This document shows positions 11,201-22,613 of a stretch of DNA of 64,000 nucleotides, piece by piece. The stretch lies in the NCBI GenBank assembly GCA_015178975.1, contig WHVD01000056.1:186001-250000 (forward strand), read 5' to 3'. The number at the start of each line of letters is the position of its first letter. Position 1 is the stretch's first letter. The DNA comes from Hysterangium stoloniferum. Taxonomy: Eukaryota; Basidiomycota; Agaricomycetes; Hysterangiales; Hysterangiaceae. Both the position numbers and the translations under genes were made by a program. The notes under the pieces are model-generated. The model searched no databases, had not been told where the DNA came from, and was given only the letters and a program-made list of their open reading frames with translations.

Positions 11201-12501
11201 TCTTATGGTTTTGGATGAAATGTGTACATCAAATTCTTTATAACGTGTGAGGTATAGGACAGCAAGAAGATTATTATGTAAAGCTGGAACATGTAATACT
11301 TTTGTGAATTCAACCTCCCGGCTAACTCTTCCATCAATGATTGGTTGAAAAATAACACTCCCAACACCTTCAGAATATACAATTCTATTGTCTGCAAGTT
11401 TTATTGGGGTTCTGTATGGGGTATAGGTGTGGAACCAGTTGTAATGGGGTGTCATATGTGATGTGGCCCCTGTGTCTGTATTCCAATCATAGATATTAGC
11501 TGAGGTTGCACATGCATCATGTTGTGAAAAGACACTTGCTTTTCCTGTCTGTTCCTCTACTTCCTCTATTTTTGCCTCTTCCATCTTGTTAGCACTGTTG
11601 CGTGACTGCCAGTATTGCTGTATCTTTTCTTTATTCCTTGGCTTTGGACAGTCATAGCTGAGGTGCCCTTTCTTGTCACAATTATAGCAAACCATCTTTT
11701 TTCGATGCTTGATGGGTGCTTTGGCCCTATTAACCATTTCTCCACGGCGATTGCGATTTAGTTCCTCGCTTCTAAATGCCTGGAGAATAGTATTCTTGTC
11801 CAACTTCTCCATGAGTAATAATGATGAGGAGAGGTGTGCATATTCCTCAGGAAGAGCCTGGATGAGTGCCATGCATTGTAATTCTTCATCCAACTTTTCA
11901 ATTGTGAAGTCCTTTGGGCGCAGGTTTTGAATAGTCCCCATTGCTTTATCAATTCTGACACCCAAATCCATCAAAGACTCCTTTTCATTCTTTTGGATTG
12001 AGAATAGGTCATCATAGGCATTGAAGCGGGCTCCTGGTTTTTGTTGTAAGTGTGTCCTTTCCAACAAGTCCCACATTTTGATTGGATCTTCTTCAAATCC
12101 ACGGAAATGCACCCTCTGATCATTTTCCACCATAAGATATATCTCTGCAGCTGCTTTCTCTGCCTTTGTTTCCCACTTCTCAATGTTATCACTGCCATTT
12201 ACTGGCTTGATTTCTTTTCCACAAACAAGCTTCCAATAACCCAACTTCATCAACCATGCCTTCATTTCTCCAGACCATTCTGGATAATTTTGGTTGTTTA
12301 ATGGTTTGAATTTTGGTAATGATTCTGAGGATGTCATGCTTGACACAGTAGGGAAATTTTTGAAAATCCGAAAATTAAGGTTTCTTGCTTATGCAAGCAA
12401 AAGTGACAGGCTCAACCAAACACAAAAGTTGGTTTGTTATGCCTCCAAATTCAAGTACTTATAGTAATGTGTATTACAATTAGAAGCCGGGGCCCATAAC
12501 C

Positions 12502-12773
12502 TATTAAAAATAGTATGAGTTGACTCTATTGCAATACACAATATACAAGGATTTAATAAGCTTGTAATAAAAGTACTTTGTGTCTCAATATCTTGTGTCA
12601 GTTAGTGTAGCACCTCCTGACAATATAGGTTGGATGCTCTGGGAGGTGTATAGTGGTTCTGACACACATTAACCTCCAAATGCATGGTCCACAATTAGCA
12701 TCTTCATATGAAAAGTTGCAATAATTGGTGGACTCCCCCTATAAAAAGGTGTGTTTCATCATCAAATTTAACA
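12502..12773 (-). repeat. 5' LTR of the first copia element (272 bp)
   Basis: Partner of the LTR at 7958-8228. It is next to the probable primer-binding region and bounded on the right by the GGAAA target duplication. Confidence 0.95.
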
Positions 12774-12778
12774 GGAAA

Positions 12779-13057
12779 AACACCCAAAACACCCAACCAA
12801 CGCTGCAACCAACCCGGTCAGGTCACGTGCGCTAACCGGCCGGCCGGGCCCCGAGTCGGGTTTGGGGGGATCCGGGGCCCCGGCCCCCCTTTATTCCCAC
12901 GCCCCATCGCCGCCGCCGCAGTAAATCTGGCGAAAAGTGCCTAGCCAGGTGAACCTTGTGTCAGATACGGATCTATGTACCGATCCGTCGTCCGAATGCA
13001 TTCTTGTCCCAGGGAGCTGGCTGTCCCGTACGGAGCGTGTGATATTACTATAAGGAA
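12779..13057. other. GC-rich intergenic stretch
   Basis: The first part (about 12790-12925) is strongly GC-rich, with CCGGCCGGCCGGG and a CCGGGGCCCCGG palindrome, quite unlike the AT-rich surroundings. The short open frame at 12708-12944 begins inside the LTR and is not a gene. Confidence 0.5.
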
Positions 13058-13136
13058 TTCACCATTGCCAGTAGCCAGTCCTAAATGCATATAATGAAGC
13101 ACCAAGATACCATGAAACTTTCAAAACCATCCTACG
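13058..13136 (+). promoter_or_regulatory. Conserved 5' leader of TZF genes, TATA-like word and overlapping upstream ORF
   Basis: The words CCATTGCCAGTAGCCAGTCC and CATATAATG lie about 40-75 bp upstream of the start in nearly every TZF copy, including damaged ones. CATATAATG could be a TATA-like element. An upstream ATG at 13094 opens a 24-codon frame that ends at 13168. It overlaps the main start at 13137 in another frame. The same overlapping arrangement occurs in most other copies, so it may lower or regulate translation. Confidence 0.4.
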
Positions 13137-14567
13137 ATGACATACCCTTCCCAACAGCATATTCTTGACCCCTCAAATGAAATGGTACCGCTCATTGGTT
13201 TATCTGACCATAATGCTAAACAGATTGCCAACAGAGGCGTGCTGAACATTCATCCCAATGCCGTCGATATTGGTACGCCGATGACACACATTCGCTCCCA
13301 CTCAATCTGACGTGCTGCTATGCTTATGCAGTCCCCAACCGCGACAGGAACACCCTCACCCCCAATAGTACCGGCCCTATTCTCGATACCTTCAAGAGCC
13401 TGCCGTTTGTACGAAGCGTGGCTCACTGGACGTCTTCCCACCAATCTACTGGTCCTCACCCCGGAATGTTCAATGACCTCCTTCAAGGCTTGATGAATAA
13501 CTACAGCACGACGCATGAAGGTACGTCCTGTGATTGCAACATATTATAACTTCCTGAGCTGAGGGATATGCCTATGCATCAGACAATCTTTCCATCCCTC
13601 TGCCTGGACCTATCGCAAATGAGGATAGCTCGGGAAATCACTCAATGTCTCCGATCCTAGGTACGCGACTACTCAAGTACGGTTTCACTGTTACTGAGGT
13701 ATAATTGGTAGGAATCAGCTCTCACAACAATGCGATGGACGATTACACCGAACTCGGACATGCCAATTCTTCCATTGCAGGTCATAGATGATTAATATTT
13801 GAGTCTTTGTTTTCATGTACTCACCGCGTTATATTAAATAGTTCCTGCTGTATCTACGGGGGGTCTTTCCGAACTACAAGGTCAGTCGCATGTTTTGTCA
13901 AACATTGTGTAATACCTAAGTAACGTCACGGTCTGTCTTGTTCTTTAGATTATAGCACCGTTGAACTCCCCTCTCCCTCATACTCTCTGCCACATACCCA
14001 ATACAGCGCAACTGTAGTACGTCCCCCAATTCCTCCATGGACCCTAAACGCTCAAGGTCCTCATCTTAGGGGGCCGCAAGTAAAGCTGCTATTCCTGTTT
14101 CAACCCCCTCTCCAGGGTCCCCCGGAAATGGAGGCCCTCCCATGGAGAGTCACACCATTGTTCCCATTCCCGATAGTTGTTCTTCCAAAGAGTATCATGA
14201 GCTGTATTTGGGGAACAACTTGTGCTCCTGTAGGCTAAGTCCCAAGAGTCGCCCAAGCAAAGTCGAGAAAGGATTCATGTGTATCGAATGGTAGCTTCAT
14301 CCAGCTATAAATTTGTCACATATTAATGTCCAGTAGCCGCGTACCATTCACGACCCGTAAGAACGGGATGCGACATGCTAGAAATGCCAAGAAGATTCAC
14401 CAGTGTCCTATATGGTGAGTTCAAAACTCGTTTTCATGTCAGATATTCAAATAATCAAACACATCTAAAATTATAGCCACGAATATTTTGCACGTATCGA
14501 CTACCGCAACTCACACAAGAAATTTTGTAGTGGCAAGAAAGGTCAAGGATTTTCTCGGGGCCTGTAA
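13137..14567 (+). CDS. TZF-1: intact nine-exon gene with Cys/His zinc-finger-like C-terminus
   Basis: I do not recognise this family. Nine exons (13137-13272, 13332-13520, 13583-13660, 13712-13780, 13842-13880, 13949-14016, 14070-14290, 14334-14414, 14477-14567) join through eight GT-AG introns of 43-68 bp into one 323-residue frame. The N-terminal two thirds are Ser/Pro/Asn-rich and probably disordered. The C-terminus has C245-x-C247, C264-x2-C267, H281 and H289. These are followed by C291-x2-C294-x12-H307-x3-C311, which fits a C2HC zinc finger and ends in a Lys-rich tail. A nucleic-acid or protein-binding role is inferred only from these motifs. No signal peptide or membrane segment is seen. 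It is the copy nearest SKN7. The start is the ATG conserved across copies. Transcription is untested; a young gene-shaped repeat is the alternative. Confidence 0.75.
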
Positions 14568-15458
14568 ATCATTCAAGACGGCGAATAAATGGATTGATGT
14601 AATGCTACTGACTGTTATTTGTCAATAAAATTTTACCTGAAGCTAGGAAACGCATACACCATAATTTTAAAATTAAGAGAGGCTAAAACTGCACTCATTA
14701 GAGCTAATTTGAGTCTGCAGGTGACGAGAAACCTCCGTTATTGATACCAAAGTAGAATGACATTTTGATCATTGTAATCGTATTGAATATTACGTGCACA
14801 AAATTACGATGGGATTTAAACTAATAATCCCTTGTGTGGAATCCCTTGTGTGGTCAAGAAGATCTATCATGAAGTATTCGTGTAAGAGGGTTCGCATGGC
14901 AGACACTTTCTCAAGGATAGGTGTAGTCTCGTACAAACATCCCAAAACAGCTAGAGACCGGTGTTGGATATCGGTAAAAGAGATTAAAAAATAATCATGC
15001 AAATTAGGGCTGATCAAGGATCGAGAGAGGTAGCGAGAAACTCAAGGTAGGTAGGGATAGGTTTGATTTCTTTTTAATTACGAGTGTTTTTTATGATCCC
15101 TCCACTTGCTGCTGTGCTTGATTAGCAGACATATATAAGTAGCCTAGAGTCCATGTATCTAGCCATTCGTTTGCCTTACGGCCAAACAGACAAACGGAAT
15201 CTTACTGCTCTCTGTTCTCACGAGCTTAATTCTAACACTAATGCCGATGAAAAAATACAAATTGGAAGAGTAAAAGAACTTACTAATAATGATAGAATAT
15301 ACAAAAGAGATTTGTATAACGCCGCAAGTAGTATGGAGTTTAAGGCAAAAACTAATAATAGTAGCACAGAAGCTCTCAAAATTTCGGAAGACGCTCGTGC
15401 CCCACCAGCTCTCGGCATGGGTGGGGAAATCCGATATTCTCTGTTGTGATGATGTGGG
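14568..15458 (+). other. TZF 3' flank, SKN7-flank copy without exon tail, coding-like relic
   Basis: The first 160 bp are the 3' flank seen behind other TZF copies, with AATAAAATTTTACC near 14625 as a possible poly(A) region. It is joined at about 14738 directly to SKN7 3' flank (homologous to 4321 onward), which runs to about 15000. A deletion must have removed the exon tail here. The part 15230-15390 shares a coding-like segment with 48280-48400 and 62150-62280. Open frames on both strands here are otherwise unassigned. Confidence 0.6.
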
Positions 15459-15715
15459 TGTTGTAAAAGAAAGCATAGCGATTGAACTACCGCTGAGTAC
15501 AACAGCCACTTGATCTATTTTTAGATTCCCATTGTGCCCCTTATTCTAAGTGGCATATTAACTGTGAATTTATGTGTCTTTTGTTACACCTATTTAGATA
15601 GAACAATGGACACAAAGTAGTATAAAGTAGACAGGAAGCATGCACTATAGAAGATGTTTATCCAGATATTGTCTTAGGAACTTGTACCCTGTGCACATAG
15701 CCTACTTTTACAATA
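15459..15715 (+). mobile_element. Solo LTR of a copia family related to the second element
   Basis: It is 257 bp with the same start (TGTTGTAA) and end (TTTTACAATA) as the LTRs of the element at 41240-46589, and patchy homology between. It is flanked by the perfect target duplication GTGGG (15454-15458 and 15716-15720). Many differences from those LTRs indicate an older insertion. Confidence 0.88.
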
Positions 15716-16229
15716 GTGGGGACATCAACACCTCAATTTTATTCTCACGCAAATAATTCTACTTTTGTCCCTCTCGCCAAAACGGGTATTTTTGCAAGAG
15801 GACAAGAATTCTTGATTTTTTCACAGTCAACCCTTTGCACTTAGTTGGTGGCCTCTGCTGAGTGTTGAGACCTAAGGTCTAAAATATTTACTACTACACA
15901 ATAATGCTCAAGGGCAGTGGATAGGCTGACCCAGCACCCGTTGCGGAAAAGACGACACAGACGGAACTGATTGTAATGGATAGTACAGGGTCCTTATTCA
16001 GGTATTGCAGCAAGCTCCTCGCAGTTGTGCCATTTCGATGTTGACGGATTCAGTTATATTTTGACAGGCTCCAGTTAGGCGTCATTTAATGGATTGTTGC
16101 ATTAATGCCGCTAGTTAAGGTTACTAACCACTAAGGATGGCTTTCAAGATTCAACCATCGCCAGTAGCCAGTCCTAAACAAATATAATAAAATAACAAGA
16201 TACCATGAAACTTTCAAAACCATCGTACT
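15716..16229 (+). other. TZF upstream spacer module and 5' leader
   Basis: It contains the recurring spacer words GTATTTTTGCAAGAGGA and CACTTAGTTGGTGGCCTCTG, then the leader with GCCAGTAGCCAGTCC at about 16160. The same order precedes most other TZF copies, so this is part of the duplicated unit. No gene is seen. Confidence 0.6.
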
Positions 16230-17758
16230 ATGACATACCCTTCTCAACAGCATATTCCTCTCCCCTCAAATGACATAGGGTCACTCATTGGTTCATCTGA
16301 GCATAATGAACAGATTACCAATGGAGGCAGGCTCAACATTCACCCCAATATCGCTGATATTGGCTATGCTTATGCAGCCCCCAACCGCGACAGGAACACT
16401 CTCACCCGCAACAGTACTAACCCTATTCTTGATACAGTCTCCTATGAGAGGCCGCTCTTTGTAGGAAGCGTGGCCAACAGAACGTCTTCCCAAGACACTT
16501 CCCACCAGCCTTCTAGTCCTCAGTCCGGAACGTTCAATGACTTCCTTCAAGGCATGGTGAATGACGATAGCATATTGCACGAAGGTGCGTCCTATGATTG
16601 CAATTTATCATAACTTCCTGAACTGAGGAATATGCCTAAGCATCAGACAATCTTTCCATCCCTCTACCTGGACTTATCGCAAATGAGTACAGCTCGAGAG
16701 ATTATTCAATGTGTCCGATATCAAGTACGCAGCTACTCAAATACAGTTTTACTGTTATTGAGGTATAATCGGTAGGGACTGACTCTTACAACGATACGAT
16801 GGACGATTACACCGAACTCGAACATGCCAATTCTTCCGTTGCAGGTGATATATAATCATTATTTCGAGTCTCTGTTTTCATGTACTCACCACGTTATATT
16901 AAGTAGTCCCTCCTGCATAGACTACGGAGAATCTTTTCGATCTACAAGGCATCATAGGTCAGTCATATGTTTTGTCAAACATTGTGTAATACCTAAGTAA
17001 CGTCACGGTTTGTCTTTTTCTTTAGATTCTAGGGCCGTTGAATCTACAGAGAGTATTCCCGATCCACAAGGTCAGTCACATATTTTGTCAAACATTGTGT
17101 AATACCTAAGTAACGTCACGCTTGTCTTGTTCTTTAAATTATTATCGCACCGTTGAACTCCCCTCTCCCTCATACTCTCTGCCAGATATCCAAGACAGCG
17201 CAACTGTAGTACGTCCCCCAATTCCTTCACGGACTCTAAACGCTCAAGGTCCGCATCTTAGGCGGCCGCAAGTAAAGCTGCTATTCCTGTGTCAACCCCC
17301 TCTTCAGGGTCCCCCAGAAATGGAGGCCCTTCCATGCAGAATCACACCATTGCTCCCATTCCCGGTCATTGTCCTTCCAAAGAGTATCATGAATTGTATT
17401 TGGGGAACGAGCCGTGCTCCTGTGGGCTAAGTCCCAAGAGTCGCCCAAGCAAAGTCGAGAAAGGATTCATGTGTATCCAATGGTAGGTTCATCCGGCTAT
17501 AAATTTGTCACATTGATATTATGTAGCGGTGTAGCATTCACGACCCGTAAGAACGGGACCCGACACGCTAGAAATGCCAAGAAGATTCACGAGTGTCCTA
17601 CATGGTGAGTTCCAAAACTCAGTTTCATGTCAGATAATCAAATAATCAAACACATCTAAAATTATAGCCATAAATCTTTTGCGCGTATCGACTACCGCAA
17701 CTCACACAAGAAATTTTGTAGTGGCAAGAAAGGTCAAGGATTTTCTCGCGGCGTGTAA
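16230..17758 (+). pseudogene. TZF-2: full-length copy with splice and frame damage and a duplicated mini-exon
   Basis: Exons 1 and 2 are fused (16230-16584) because most of intron 1 is missing. The last 15 bases of the old intron (GCTATGCTTATGCAG) are read as codons. Exons 3 (16647-16724) and 4 (16776-16844) are open. Exon 5 carries an in-frame TAG after CCTCCTGCA. A duplicated intron-5/mini-exon block follows, and the usual acceptor before exon 6 reads TTTAAATTATT, lacking AG. Exons 7-9 are open to the stop at 17758. It probably does not give the standard product, unless the extra acceptor CCTGCATAG at 16920 is used. Confidence 0.65.
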
Positions 17759-19076
17759 ATTATTCAGACGGCGAATCAATAGATAGACGCATTGTTACTA
17801 ACTGTTAAGTCAATAAAATTGTACCTGAAACTAGGAAACAGACACCATAATTTTAAAATTTAGAGTGATTAGAACTGCGCTACTTTGAGGCGCTCCAGTA
17901 TTAGTTGAACTCACACTGGTACTCTTGACGTTTTCTTCAAATTTCTGCAGGTGGCGAAAAACGCCCGGCATCTGCAAAAGAATACCGAGCACAGTATCAG
18001 GGAAAAAACATGTGTTTTGAGAATAATCTCTCCAAACAAAATGTTTTTTCATAAAGTGATTCCTGGCAGCTCAAGCGAATATGTTGCACGTTCTTATAAG
18101 TTAAATATACCGTGACAGATGTCAAACTGAGCGTGGGATATGTGATATGTTGGAATGTATACATCCACGAACACTCGGGTATAGACACCGGACACCACCG
18201 CCATGATGGTTCTGATCGAAGATCTGGTGGATTCTTTGCAGGTCCCCGATACCCTCGGGCGTAAAGGTACCTATTTGGATTGATTATCCTTTGCTTCATT
18301 CATCTAGCAATGACTCATCGAAGATCCAAAAGTTGAGAGCTAGCCCTACATTCTTGGAGCCATGGAAATCTTGAATGTATGACATAATGGTGCAGATGTT
18401 TAGAACGCATCAACCAGGGGCGATATTGAGGTAGTCTTTGAATCTGGCGGTGGTGGCGATGAGTTTGAGTACAATCAAACTTTACAACATGGAAGAAGAA
18501 GCTCGTGCCATGAGTGTTATCGATTAATAGAGTGGCATCATAGCCGCCCGTGTTTGTATGTGGCGAAATTAACTCCGGAAATTTATCTCTCACCACTTTT
18601 AAAAATAAACGTCGTCAAGAGGATTAAAATTCTTGATTTTTCTACAGCACAGTTGGTGACCTTTTGCCTGATAGATAACTATTATTTCGAGTCTTTGTTT
18701 TCATGTACTCACCGCGTTGTATTGAATAATCCCTGCTGCATCTGCGGTCTTCCTGATCTACAAGGTCAGTGACATGTTTTGCCAAACATTGTGTATATTT
18801 TTGACGTAAACCTAGAACCCATGTGTTTTGAGGTGCTAAAATCAAATATAGTTGTATTTTGACAATTTTCCAACACAAAATTAATGAGGGAGCTCCTTAT
18901 TTTGAAAAAAAAAGATATGTCGCAGAAGTTGGACATAGTGGACATACTGTAATGCCGGAAGATGGAATGTACTGGGCGTCTATTGAACCTAGCAAAGAAA
19001 CCCACCGCCAGTAGCCAGTCTTAAACAAATATAATGAAACACCAAGATACCATGAAACTTTCAGAACCATCGTACT
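17759..19076 (+). other. Spacer: TZF 3' flank, recurring spacer module, A-tailed repeat, next leader
   Basis: The TZF 3' flank runs to about 18090. The module beginning CCATGATGGTTCTGATCG (18200-18540) recurs near 29.9, 34.2 and 54.7 kb, and inverted near 21.4 and 47.1 kb. At 18790-18912 is a short copy, ending in an A-run, of a repeat whose longer form is at 63.5-63.8 kb on the other strand. The next TZF leader is at about 19008. The SKN7 tail is absent from this unit. No gene is recognised. Confidence 0.5.
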
Positions 19077-20593
19077 ATGGCATACCCTCCCCAACAGCAG
19101 CCCCCCCCCCCCTTCAAATGACACAGGGCCACTCATTGGTTCATCTGAGCATAATGAACAGATTACCAATGGAGGCGTGCTCAACATTCACCCCAATGTC
19201 GCCGATATTGACTATACTTATGCAGCCCCCAGCCGCGACAGGAACACTCTCACCCGCAGTAGTACTGGCCCTGTTCTCGACACAGTCTCCTATGAGAGGC
19301 CGCTCTTTGCAGGAAGCGTGGCCAACAGGGCGTCTTCCCACAATACTTCCCACCAACCTTCTGGTCTTCAGCCCGGAACGTTCAATGACCTCCCTCAAGG
19401 CATGGTGAATAACGATGGCATATTGCACGAAGGTGCGTCCTATGATTGCAACATGTCATAACTTCCTGAACTGAGGAATATGCCTAAGCATCAGACAATC
19501 TTTCCATCCCTCTACCTGGACTTATCGCAAATGAGTACAGCTCGAGAGATTATTCAATGTATCCGATATCAAGTATGCAGCTACTCAAATACGGTTTTAC
19601 TGTTATTGAGGTATAATCGGTAGGGACTGACTCTTACAACAATACGATGGACGATTATACAGAACTCGAACATGCCAATTCTTCCGTTGCAGGTGATAGA
19701 TAATCATTATTTCGAGTCTCTATTTTCATGTACTCACCGCGTTATATTAAATAGGATTTACGGAGAATCTTTTCGATCTACAAAGCACCATAGGTTAGTC
19801 ATATGTTTTGTCAAACATTGTGTAATACCTAAGTAACGTCACGGTTTGTCTTGTTCTTTAGATTCTAGCACCGTTGAATCTATAGAGAGTCTTCCCGATC
19901 CACAAGGTCAGTCACATATTTTGTCAAACATTGTGTAATACCTAAGTAATGTCACGCTTGTCTTTTTCTTTAGATTATTATAGCACCGTTGAACTCCCCC
20001 CTCCCTCATATTCTCTGCCAGATATCCAAGACAGCGCAACTGTAGTACGTCCTCCAATCCCTTCACGGATCCTAAACGCTCAAGGTCCTCATCTTAGGCG
20101 ACCGCAAGTAAAGCTGCTGTCCCTGTGTCAACCCCCTCTGCAAAGTCCCCCAGAAATGGAGGTCCTCCCATGCAGAATCACACCATTACTCGCATTCCCG
20201 ATCGTTGTCGTTCCAAAGAGTATCATGAGCTGTATTTGGGGAACAATTTGTGCTCCTGTGGGCTAAGTCCCAAGAGTCGCCCAAGCAAAGTTGAGAAAGG
20301 ATTCATGTGTATCGAATGGTAGGTTTATCCAGCTATAAATATGGCACATATTGATGTCCAGTAGCGGTGTAGCATTCACGACTCGTAAGAACGGGGACCG
20401 ACACGCTAGAAATGCCAAGATTCACAAGTGTCCTACATGGTGAGTACCAAAACTCAGTTTCATGTCAGATAATCAAATAATCAAACACATCTAAAATTAT
20501 AGCCACAAATTTTTTGCGCGTGTCGACTACCGCAACTCACACAAGAGAATTTGTAGTGGCAAGAAAGGTCAAGGATTTTCTCGGGGCATGTAA
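19077..20593 (+). pseudogene. TZF-3: full-length copy with a C-run frameshift
   Basis: Same subfamily as TZF-2 and TZF-4 (exons 1 and 2 fused, wording TVSYERPLF). A run of about twelve C residues near 19100 shifts the frame after the first codons, so the conserved frame is only open downstream, from about 19177. It also carries the duplicated mini-exon block seen in TZF-2 (about 19745-19980). The exon 5 region is altered (ATAGGATTTACGG). Exons 7-9 remain open, ending at 20593. It is probably inactive in its standard form. Confidence 0.65.
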
Positions 20594-20727
20594 ATCATTA
20601 AGACGGCAAACGAATGGATTGATGTAATGGACTGTTATTTGTCAATAAAGTTTTACCTCAAGTTAGGAAACAGATGCACCATAATTTTAAAATTAAGCGC
20701 GACTACATAGAACTGCACTCAGATTCA

Positions 20728-21022
20728 CTAATAATTTCATCATTATCAAATAGAATTAAACTTCTTGCTAAATCAGTTCTTGGTAACTTAGGTAAGAACT
20801 TATAGGGGCTAATTTGAGGCGCTCCAGTATTGCCAGCTGAACTGACACTGGTACTATTTGAGAGTATTTGCAACTTAATAATTTCATCATTATCAAATAG
20901 AATTAAACTTCTAGCTAAATCAGTTCCTTGGTAACTTAGGTAAGAACTTATAGGCTAATTTGAGGCGCTCCAGTATTGCCAGCTGAACTAACACTGGTAC
21001 TATTTGAGAGTATTTGCAACTA
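20728..21022 (+). repeat. 147 bp tandem duplication in a TZF 3' flank
   Basis: The block starting ATAATTTCATCATTATCAAA at 20731 is repeated from 20878 with a few differences. Each copy carries the flank word GAGGCGCTCCAGTATTGCCA and ends GAGAGTATTTGCAAC. Confidence 0.85.
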
Positions 21023-22082
21023 ATAAATTGACGTTTTCTTCAAATTTCTGCAGGTGGCGAGAAACCCCCGGCATTTGCAAGACACCGATAACAGTATCAG
21101 AAAAAAAACATGTGTTTTGAGAATAATCTCTTTAATCAAAATGTTTTTTCATAAAAGTAATTTTTAGAATCTCAAGCTAATATTGTAACAAATGTAATAT
21201 CTACCATAAAGAAAATAATGAATTAATACTATTGTTGAAAAACGAACTAGAGATGGGGTAACTTACCTCAGTCGACGCGCAGTGTGAATCGACTGAGGTA
21301 TAATCTAAGAACCTTGACTGTGCTTATACGAAGTTCAAGGGCGAGAAAATGAATGGTGAACAATATCGGAGATATATACAGGACGTCATTAAACATCTAC
21401 ACGTCGCAAGAGAACCGTGGGTCCAAGAATGCAGGGCTAGCACTCAACTTCCGCACAATACCCAGAAAGGATAATTTAAAATAAAGTATTGTTAAGCCTG
21501 AGAATATCGGGCGACTTTCTTTCGACTCCACCGGATCTTTTGATCGGCAAAATTGGCGGCAGGTCTAGCTTGGAATGCGGGGAATGGCATGACTATATGG
21601 GGTGGCGGAGTATTTGGGTTAGGGGTTCCCAACATACATATCCGGTCCAGATTAGTGATGAGTGTTGCACGATCCCTAGCTTTGCCGGGAGAAGTTCGAT
21701 TTAACGTTCAGCTCTCTCACACCTTTGTCTTCTTACGACTACTCTGTCAATGCACAGTCTTTAAAAAAATTCCCTCACTGACGTCTCATCATTCTTTTAA
21801 AGCTTATCTAGTTTGTTTACCCACCCACCCAAGCGGCGAGTCTTCCCACGCATACATAAAGAGCTGATGCTCTTCCATACAGCTCCTTGCACAGAGATTC
21901 CGCATTAGATGAAGCTGGAAGTTCGAGGCCAACGTGGAGTGTATACATACATTTAATACTGATAGTTACTAGAGAGTATTTGCAACTAATGAAATATTAC
22001 TAAATGCGGAAGATGCCCTGTCAGTGTTAATTTAAGCTGTTGCTCATGAGCGCCGAAGATGAAACTCGTGCACGTAAGTATT
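21023..22082 (+). other. Spacer with an inverted module piece
   Basis: This continues the TZF 3' flank, then changes to sequence in which the spacer module found at 18200-18540 appears inverted (about 21400-21570; for example GCAGGGCTAGCACTCAACTT). A word TTAGGGGTTCCCAACAT near 21618 matches the hairpin-forming spacer piece seen at 51.3 kb. No gene is supported. Confidence 0.45.
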
Positions 22083-22613
22083 ATTATTTATTTATTTATT
22101 TGATATATTTGTATCCTGCATCAAGCAACAATGGCTAACTGCGGCTAGGAGTGAAAAGGCCCCCAGAGAAACTATGCTACGGTGGTACGAAGTCCGAGTG
22201 AGCTAAGGGATTTTAGTAAGCAAAGGGGAGGCATGTAGATATATACATGGTATAGAGCTGAGGCCTTGAGGCCTTGGGCCGAAGCCCCAAGAAAAGTCCG
22301 AGATCCTGCTAGCAGGCGTCGACAAGGGCTGCAGGCACACCGAAGTCTTGCATTGCTAGTGCATAGGTGAATGCTGGAGTCGGGGGTGAGTAGGAAGGGT
22401 AGACCGCTGCCAGGCAGCAGTCATGGTTGGTAGGTGCCAGTGACGTTCCGCAGACGACACTGGTGCGCGGCTGAAGGCTGCCGACTTTGACAGAGCAGTG
22501 AATTCAGAGGCCCCCAAACCTGTTCACTGTCATCCGCCTCTCCGCCCTTCACCACGAGCACTGGGGGCCCCAACCCCAGAGGCAGGTGGTGGTCACGGAA
22601 CAAGAGAACCTTG
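22083..22613 (-). mobile_element. Retroposon copy, SINE-like, with 13 bp target duplication
   Basis: The 531 bp segment is flanked by GCACGTAAGTATT (22070-22082) and GCACGTGAGTATT (22614-22626), a target duplication with one mismatch. The left end is rich in T (TTATTTATTTATTTG), as expected of a minus-strand insertion with a degenerate A tail. A second copy is at 32571-33100. Both begin at the same point on the minus strand (CTCTTGTTCCGTGACC), which suggests a defined 5' end. A 60-codon minus frame (22603-22421) is conserved in both, so the source may have been the 3' part of an mRNA. No Pol III boxes were recognised. Confidence 0.65.

Larger units (their letters stand above)
7958..12773 (-). 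mobile_element. Nearly complete Ty1/copia LTR retrotransposon
   Basis: This is a fossil-type element of 4816 bp on the minus strand, flanked by the perfect 5 bp target duplication GGAAA (7953-7957 and 12774-12778). In minus-strand order it has gag with a CCHC zinc knuckle (about 12.3-11.6 kb), protease, integrase (about 11.1-10.3 kb), reverse transcriptase (about 9.8-9.0 kb) and RNase H (about 8.75-8.3 kb). Integrase before RT marks it as copia. The two LTRs differ at only three positions, so it is young. The coding part is split by about three breaks. Just inside the 5' LTR is GGTTATGGGCCCCG, a probable primer-binding region also present in the second full element of this window. Confidence 0.95.

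Noticed and set aside
17122-17430. About 100-codon plus frame reading through TZF intron 6 (also at 19949, 56822, 60022)
   Set aside because: It joins exon 6 to an intron with clear GT-AG ends and reads exon 7 in the wrong frame, losing the Cys/His tail. Splicing explains the region better.
19141-19428. Minus-strand 95-codon frames recurring opposite TZF exon 2 (also 16293, 23177, 30794, 49350, 56141, 59467)
   Set aside because: They mirror the selected plus-strand exon, begin and end at no splice or start signals of their own, and their stops vary between copies.
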